From: Paenibacillus oceani | GTDB lineage: Bacteria; Bacillota; Bacilli; Paenibacillales; NBRC-103111 | Direction of reading: 5' to 3' | Assembly (NCBI RefSeq): GCF_014705615.1 | Contig: NZ_JACXJA010000007.1 | Location: 248,001 to 312,000, forward strand | DNA: 64,000 nucleotides | Shown: positions 59,749 through 64,000 of the stretch, piece after piece | How the letters are laid out: each line of letters opens with the position of its first letter | Position numbering within the stretch: the stretch's first letter is position 1 | Notes under the pieces: model-generated | The model's database searches: none | Told to the model about the DNA's origin: nothing | The model's input: only the letters and a program-made list of their open reading frames with translations | Made by a program: the position numbers and the translations under genes

Positions 59749-60750
59749 ATGTCCGTAACGATCAAAGATATTGCGCGTATGGCCGGCGTGTCGCACACGA
59801 CCGTGTCGCGGGCGCTGAACGACAGCCCGCTCATTCACGAGGAAACGAAGCGGAGAATCAGGGCACTGGCGGAGCGGCTCGACTACTCGCCGAATTACAG
59901 CGCCAAAAGTCTGGTGCTCGCCCGTTCTTACCACATCGGCTTGTTTTTTTCCACGTTGTCGAAAGGAACGTCGTCCAACTTCTTTCACGAGACGGTTAAG
60001 GGCGTTCATGGCGCGGTTCAATCGAAGTATCATCTGATTGTGAACTCGATCGACGATTACGACGGCAACTTTGCCGGGGTCACCCGCAAGACGTTCGACG
60101 GGGTCATCGTCATGAGCCAGAGCGACCGGGACGAAGCGTTCATATCGTATGTGGCCGAGAAGAACATTCCGCTTGTCGTTCTGAACCGGAATGCCGAGCC
60201 TGTATCCGCCGTCAACGTTCTGGCCGACGACCGGGCCGGCGTGTTCCGCGTCGTGGAGCATATGATCTTGCAAGGCCACCGAAGTATTGCGGTTATTGAA
60301 GGCAAGGTCACGTTTAAATCTTCGCATGCCCGTAAGGAAGGTTATTTGCAAGCGCTTCGGCAATACGATCTGGAACCCGATCCCCGTTACGACGTTGTAG
60401 GCGGTTATACGCTTGAGGGGGGCTACCGGGCGATGCAGGAGCTGCTTACGCGCACGCCTTTGCCTACGGCGGTATTTTGCTCCAGCGACGAGATGGCGGT
60501 AGGGGCGATGAAGGCGATCGCCGAGCACGGACTTTCGGTGCCGGGCGATATTTCCGTCGCCGGATTCGACGACGATGTGTTTTCCGCGTTTTTATCCCCC
60601 GCGCTTACGACCGTGAAGCGTCCGGTCGAGACGATCAGCCGGATCGGAGCGGAGAAGCTGCTGCGGGTTATCGAGAAGGGGTATCCGTCGAAGGAGACGC
60701 TGTATGTCGAGACGGAACTGCTCGTGCGTGAATCGGTCAGGGGGATTTGA
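59749..60750 (+). CDS. LacI-family transcriptional regulator
   Basis: 333 residues. N-terminal helix-turn-helix and hinge: TIKDIARMAGVSHTTVSRALNDSPLIHEETK...RLDYSPNYSAKSLV. The effector domain is a periplasmic-binding fold of the PurR/RbsR kind (VIVMSQSDRDE; VLADDRAGVFRVVEHMI; VFCSSDEMAVGAMKAIAEHGLSVPGDISVAGFDDD). It heads an operon with a LarA-superfamily protein and a gluconate-type kinase, so its inducer is probably a sugar acid. The SD is GAGGTGG. Confidence 0.95.
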   Translation: MSVTIKDIARMAGVSHTTVSRALNDSPLIHEETKRRIRALAERLDYSPNYSAKSLVLARSYHIGLFFSTLSKGTSSNFFHETVKGVHGAVQSKYHLIVNSIDDYDGNFAGVTRKTFDGVIVMSQSDRDEAFISYVAEKNIPLVVLNRNAEPVSAVNVLADDRAGVFRVVEHMILQGHRSIAVIEGKVTFKSSHARKEGYLQALRQYDLEPDPRYDVVGGYTLEGGYRAMQELLTRTPLPTAVFCSSDEMAVGAMKAIAEHGLSVPGDISVAGFDDDVFSAFLSPALTTVKRPVETISRIGAEKLLRVIEKGYPSKETLYVETELLVRESVRGI

Positions 60751-60781
60751 CAGATAGTAGGATGAGAGGGAGGCAGCAGGG

Positions 60782-62053
60782 ATGAGCATTTTACGGACAT
60801 TGCTGGACGATATTCCGATACCCCAGATGGTACGGATTCGTCAGAAGTTTGATGCAACCAAAGTCGACGATATTGAAGGGGCTCTGCGCGAAGAATTGAA
60901 GAAGCCGGGAGCGATCGAGACGATCAAGCCCGGACAGCGGGTCGCCGTTGCCGTAGGCAGCCGGGGCGTGGCGCATATCGCCGAATTTACGCGGATTACG
61001 ATCGATGCGATCAAGGAAGCCGGCGGCTTGCCGTTCATCGTGCCCTGCATGGGCAGTCACGGCGGCGCCACTGCCCAAGGCCAGATCGAGGTGCTGCATC
61101 ATCTCGGCGTTACCGAGGAATCGGCCGGCGCTCCCATCTTATCCTCGATGGAAGTGGTCAAGATCGACGAGCTGCCGAACGGCCTGCCGGTGTATATCGA
61201 TAAATACGCCTACGAAGCCGACGCGATCGTCGTCATTAACCGGGTGAAGCCGCATACCGCCTTCCGCGGACGGATCGAAAGCGGGATTATGAAGATGATC
61301 GCCATCGGTCTCGGCAAGCAGAAAGGCGCCGAGGCGTGTCATCAGCTCGGGTTTAAATATATGGCGGAGAACGTTCCGGCGATGGCGAAGATTATGCTCG
61401 ACAAGCTGCCGATCTTGTTCGGCGTAGCGCTTGTGGAGAATGCTTACGACGAAACTTGCCGCGTCGAGGTGCTTCCGGCCGCGGATATCGAACACCGCGA
61501 GGAGCAGCTGCTCGAGGAAGCGAAATCGCGTCTTCCGAAAATCTTGTTCGACCAGATCGATGTGCTCGTGATCGACTATATCGGCAAAAACATTAGCGGC
61601 GACGGGATGGACCCGAACATTACGGGCCGGTACCCGACCCCTTACGCCCACGGCGGGCCTGACGTATCGAAGATGGTCGTGCTTGACCTGACGCCGGAGA
61701 CCAAGGGCAACGCCAACGGGGTCGGAACGGCGGACTTTACGACCCAGCGGCTAGTGGACAAAACGGATTGGCCGGCCACCTACGCCAACGGGTTAACCTC
61801 GACGGTATGTGCGCCGACGAAGCAGGCGACGACGTTCGAAAGCGATTTGTACGCGATCAAAGCGGCCGTCAAAACGTGCAATATTCTCGACTACACGACA
61901 TGCAAGATGGTCCGGATTCGCGATACGCTCCATCTCGGGGAGATTGAAATATCCGTCAACCTGCTCGAGGAAGCGAGAAAACATCCGGATATCGAAATAT
62001 TGACGGAGCCTTACGATTTGCAGTTCGACGATGAGGGGTATTTGCCGAAATGA
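60782..62053 (+). CDS. LarA-superfamily (DUF2088) protein, putative Ni-pincer sugar-acid epimerase
   Basis: 423 residues. It follows the nickel-dependent racemase pattern: VAVAVGSRGVAHIAEFTR, then FIVPCMGSHGGATAQGQ (His93, candidate for the first catalytic His of LarA), then VINRVKPHTAF (His158), SGIMKMIA (Lys171, candidate pincer Lys) and GAEACHQL (His187, candidate Ni ligand). The Lys-to-His spacing of 16 equals LarA Lys184-His200. LarA homologues include a D-gluconate 2-epimerase, and the next gene is a gluconate-type kinase, so 2-epimerisation of an aldonate is a good hypothesis. The LarB/C/E cofactor enzymes are not in this window. Confidence 0.75.
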   Translation: MSILRTLLDDIPIPQMVRIRQKFDATKVDDIEGALREELKKPGAIETIKPGQRVAVAVGSRGVAHIAEFTRITIDAIKEAGGLPFIVPCMGSHGGATAQGQIEVLHHLGVTEESAGAPILSSMEVVKIDELPNGLPVYIDKYAYEADAIVVINRVKPHTAFRGRIESGIMKMIAIGLGKQKGAEACHQLGFKYMAENVPAMAKIMLDKLPILFGVALVENAYDETCRVEVLPAADIEHREEQLLEEAKSRLPKILFDQIDVLVIDYIGKNISGDGMDPNITGRYPTPYAHGGPDVSKMVVLDLTPETKGNANGVGTADFTTQRLVDKTDWPATYANGLTSTVCAPTKQATTFESDLYAIKAAVKTCNILDYTTCKMVRIRDTLHLGEIEISVNLLEEARKHPDIEILTEPYDLQFDDEGYLPK

Positions 62054-63621
62054 CTGTTAACCGCAGCTCCAAACGATACGTGGTAGCCGCCGATATCGGC
62101 ACGACGAGCACCAAAACGCTCGTCATCGACCGGGACGGCCGGGTGATTGCCGGCCATTCGATCGAATATCCGCTGTATACACCGACGCCGGACCGGGCGG
62201 AGCAAGATCCGCTTGAGATTTTCGCAGCGGTTGTCCGCGGCATCCGCGAGGTGATCGCCAAGGCTGGCATACCCGGCTCGGACGTCCTGTGCGTCTCGTT
62301 CAGCTCGGCTATGCACAGCCTGATCGCGGTCGACCGCGAGCTTCAACCGCTTACGCGCTGTATTACGTGGGCGGATAACCGCAGCGCCGATCTCGTAGCG
62401 CCGCTCAAAAACGAAATGAACGGCATGGGCATCTACCGGAATACGGGGACGCCGATTCATCCGATGTCGCCTTTGCTGAAGCTGATGTGGATGAACCGTT
62501 ACGAGCCGGAGCTGGTCAACCGGACTTATAAGTTTATCGGGATCAAAGAATTCGTCTTTGCCAAGCTGTTCGGCAAATTCGTGATTGACTATTCGCTGGC
62601 CAGCTGCACCGGATTGTTCAATCTGCGCCAGCTCGAATGGGATGAGGAGGCGCTGCGTGTCGCCGGCGTGACGCGGGACCAGCTGTCCGAGCCGGTATCG
62701 ACGACGCATATCGAGACGGGCTTGTCTTCGGCCTGCGCGGCGGAGATGGGACTTCCCGCCGATACGCCTTTCGTGGTCGGCGCGTCCGACGGCGTTCTCG
62801 CCAATCTCGGCGTAGGCGCCTTCGAGCCGGGCGTATACGCGGTCACGATCGGGACAAGCGGGGCCGTACGCGGCACGGTTAACGAGCCGCTCACCGATCC
62901 GCAGGGCCGTCTGTTCTGTTACGCGCTGAAGGAAGACTTCTGGGTCGTAGGCGGCGCGATTAATAACGGCGGCATCATGTTCCGCTGGGTGCGCGACCAG
63001 CTCGCTACGCTTGAAGCGGAAGAAGGCCGCCGCCGGGGGATGGACCCGTACGATTATTTGACTTCGATCGCCGAACAGGTCGCTCCGGGGTCGGACGGGC
63101 TTATTTTCCTGCCGCTGCTCGCCGGGGAGCGGGCTCCTTATTGGAACGCCAACGCGCGCGGCGTCTTTTTCGGACTGTCGCTCTTCCATGAGAAGAAGCA
63201 TATGATCCGATCCGTGCTGGAAGGAGTCGTCTACCGGATTCATTCGGTCGCCATGGCGCTCGAGGAAGTCGGGGGACCGACCCAAGAAATTCGCGCTTCC
63301 GGCGGTTTCGCCCGTTCCGCTTTCTGGAGACAGATGATGGCGGACGTCCTCGATACGCCGGTGACGGTTCCCGACTCGATCGAAAGCTCCGGTCTCGGGG
63401 CCGCCCAGCTCGGACTGCTCGCGCTCGGGGAAATTCGCGATTTCTCGTCAATTCACGGCTGGGTGCGCTCCAGCATCCGCCACGAGCCGAATGCGGTCAA
63501 CCATGCGGTTTACCGCGAGCTGACGTCGCTCTATGCCGACGTTTACCAGCAACTGAAAGGGTCGTTCGACGCGATCACCGCTTTTCAGAAAAAGCATGTG
63601 GGCGGCGACTTGCGCTCCTAA
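62050..63621 (+). CDS. gntK: FGGY-family kinase, gluconokinase type
   Basis: 523 residues. Phosphate-binding start VVAADIGTTSTKTLVIDRDG, the substrate block DPLEIFAAVVRGIREV and SFSSAMHSLIAVD, then TIGTSGAVRG and the C-terminal ASGGFARSAFWRQMMADVLDTPV, all of the FGGY fold closest to the GntK/gluconate branch. It phosphorylates the sugar acid produced or imported; gluconate to 6-phosphogluconate is the usual reaction. It overlaps the preceding gene by four bases. Xylulose or another polyol cannot be excluded from sequence alone. Confidence 0.9.
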   Translation: MTVNRSSKRYVVAADIGTTSTKTLVIDRDGRVIAGHSIEYPLYTPTPDRAEQDPLEIFAAVVRGIREVIAKAGIPGSDVLCVSFSSAMHSLIAVDRELQPLTRCITWADNRSADLVAPLKNEMNGMGIYRNTGTPIHPMSPLLKLMWMNRYEPELVNRTYKFIGIKEFVFAKLFGKFVIDYSLASCTGLFNLRQLEWDEEALRVAGVTRDQLSEPVSTTHIETGLSSACAAEMGLPADTPFVVGASDGVLANLGVGAFEPGVYAVTIGTSGAVRGTVNEPLTDPQGRLFCYALKEDFWVVGGAINNGGIMFRWVRDQLATLEAEEGRRRGMDPYDYLTSIAEQVAPGSDGLIFLPLLAGERAPYWNANARGVFFGLSLFHEKKHMIRSVLEGVVYRIHSVAMALEEVGGPTQEIRASGGFARSAFWRQMMADVLDTPVTVPDSIESSGLGAAQLGLLALGEIRDFSSIHGWVRSSIRHEPNAVNHAVYRELTSLYADVYQQLKGSFDAITAFQKKHVGGDLRS

Positions 63622-63721
63622 GTACGAGTTCAAAAAATTTGATTTTCAGCACCGATCAAAAGTGGGCTTTTTGAACATCCTCTATAAATCAATTGGATCT
63701 ACATATCGGGAGGGAAACGGG

Positions 63722-64000
63722 ATGAATTTATTCGATTTAACGGGGAAAACAGCAGTCATTATCGGCGGAAACAGCACGCTTGGCGGTTCTATGGCGATTG
63801 CGCTCGGAGGTCACGGAGCGGATGTGGCGATCGTCGGCCGGAATTTGGAGAAATGCGAGCAGGTGGTAGCGCAGGTTCAAGAAACCGGTGCCAAAGCGAA
63901 AAGCTTCAGCGCCGATACGACCGATGCGGAGCAGCTTCGCGGCGTACTGGCCGAAGTGCTGGCATGGACGGGCCGGGTGGACGTGCTTATGAACTGTCCG
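63722..64000 (+). CDS. SDR-family oxidoreductase, N-terminal part (cut by window end)
   Basis: 93 codons visible from ATG 63722 (GGGAGG upstream). MNLFDLTGKTAVIIGGNSTLGGSMAIALGGHGADVAIVGRN (cited in part) has the cofactor motif GGNSTLGG, a variant of TGxxxGxG; RVDVLMNCP corresponds to the NNAG position. It resembles gluconate 5-dehydrogenase/D-mannonate oxidoreductase-type SDRs found in sugar-acid operons. The catalytic Tyr-Lys lies beyond the window. Confidence 0.8.
   Translation, partial: MNLFDLTGKTAVIIGGNSTLGGSMAIALGGHGADVAIVGRNLEKCEQVVAQVQETGAKAKSFSADTTDAEQLRGVLAEVLAWTGRVDVLMNCP

Overview
The window is a GC-rich Firmicute chromosome segment, most likely from Paenibacillaceae (Paenibacillus or Cohnella type). 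The reasons are strong AGGAGG-type ribosome binding sites with frequent GTG/TTG starts, Bacillus-style sigma-A promoters, many carbohydrate ABC importers, a membrane-bound AraC sensor, SLH domains, copper-amine-oxidase-like 'stalk' domains, and Bacillus families such as YdjO, YktB and PfeT. I see no rRNA, tRNA, CRISPR array, transposase or prophage.

Layout. 1-7.3 kb: a tightly coupled plus-strand operon for oxidation of a sugar or sugar acid (Gfo/Idh/MocA oxidoreductase, beta-propeller, a possible 39-residue ORF, FAD oxidoreductase, SDR, CBM9-like protein, creatininase family). 7.3-9.2 kb: RidA and a family 1 solute-binding lipoprotein on the minus strand. 9.5-21.8 kb: a divergent eight-gene operon with one MalK-type ATPase, a 1000-residue membrane-anchored binding protein, two separate permease pairs, and between the pairs an NHL-TPR-YIP1 membrane protein and a glycosidase-like DUF5696-type protein. 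An IclR regulator follows. I regard this as the least described system in the window. 23-28.5 kb: cold-shock gene, ydjO, a DUF2334/FG-GAP surface protein, and an ABC-2 export operon ending in its own TetR gene.

28.8-42.1 kb: two paralogous solute-binding lipoproteins without permeases, a serpin lipoprotein, a Tat-exported beta-helix protein, a membrane-bound AraC regulator, and two related ABC exporter half-transporters lying 6.6 kb apart. 42.1-45.8 kb: an iron-related stretch with a wrecked ferrochelatase gene, a FecCD permease fragment, a Fur box before a small membrane protein, and a P1B-4 ATPase (pfeT) whose promoter carries a PerR box. 45.8-46.7 kb is non-coding and carries two of three copies of a dispersed hairpin repeat.

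46.7-58.6 kb: DedA, a two-component system, a PASTA pseudokinase, a 3'-truncated methyltransferase, an aldo-keto reductase, a cytochrome c fused to SLH domains, YktB, a stalk-domain protein, and a decayed regulator/ABC-2 cassette with two frameshifts and a deletion. 58.9-64 kb: a conserved hypothetical, then a LacI-controlled sugar-acid operon (LarA-superfamily enzyme, gluconate-type kinase, SDR cut by the window end). Frameshifts, truncations and internal deletions are concentrated between 42 and 58.6 kb.
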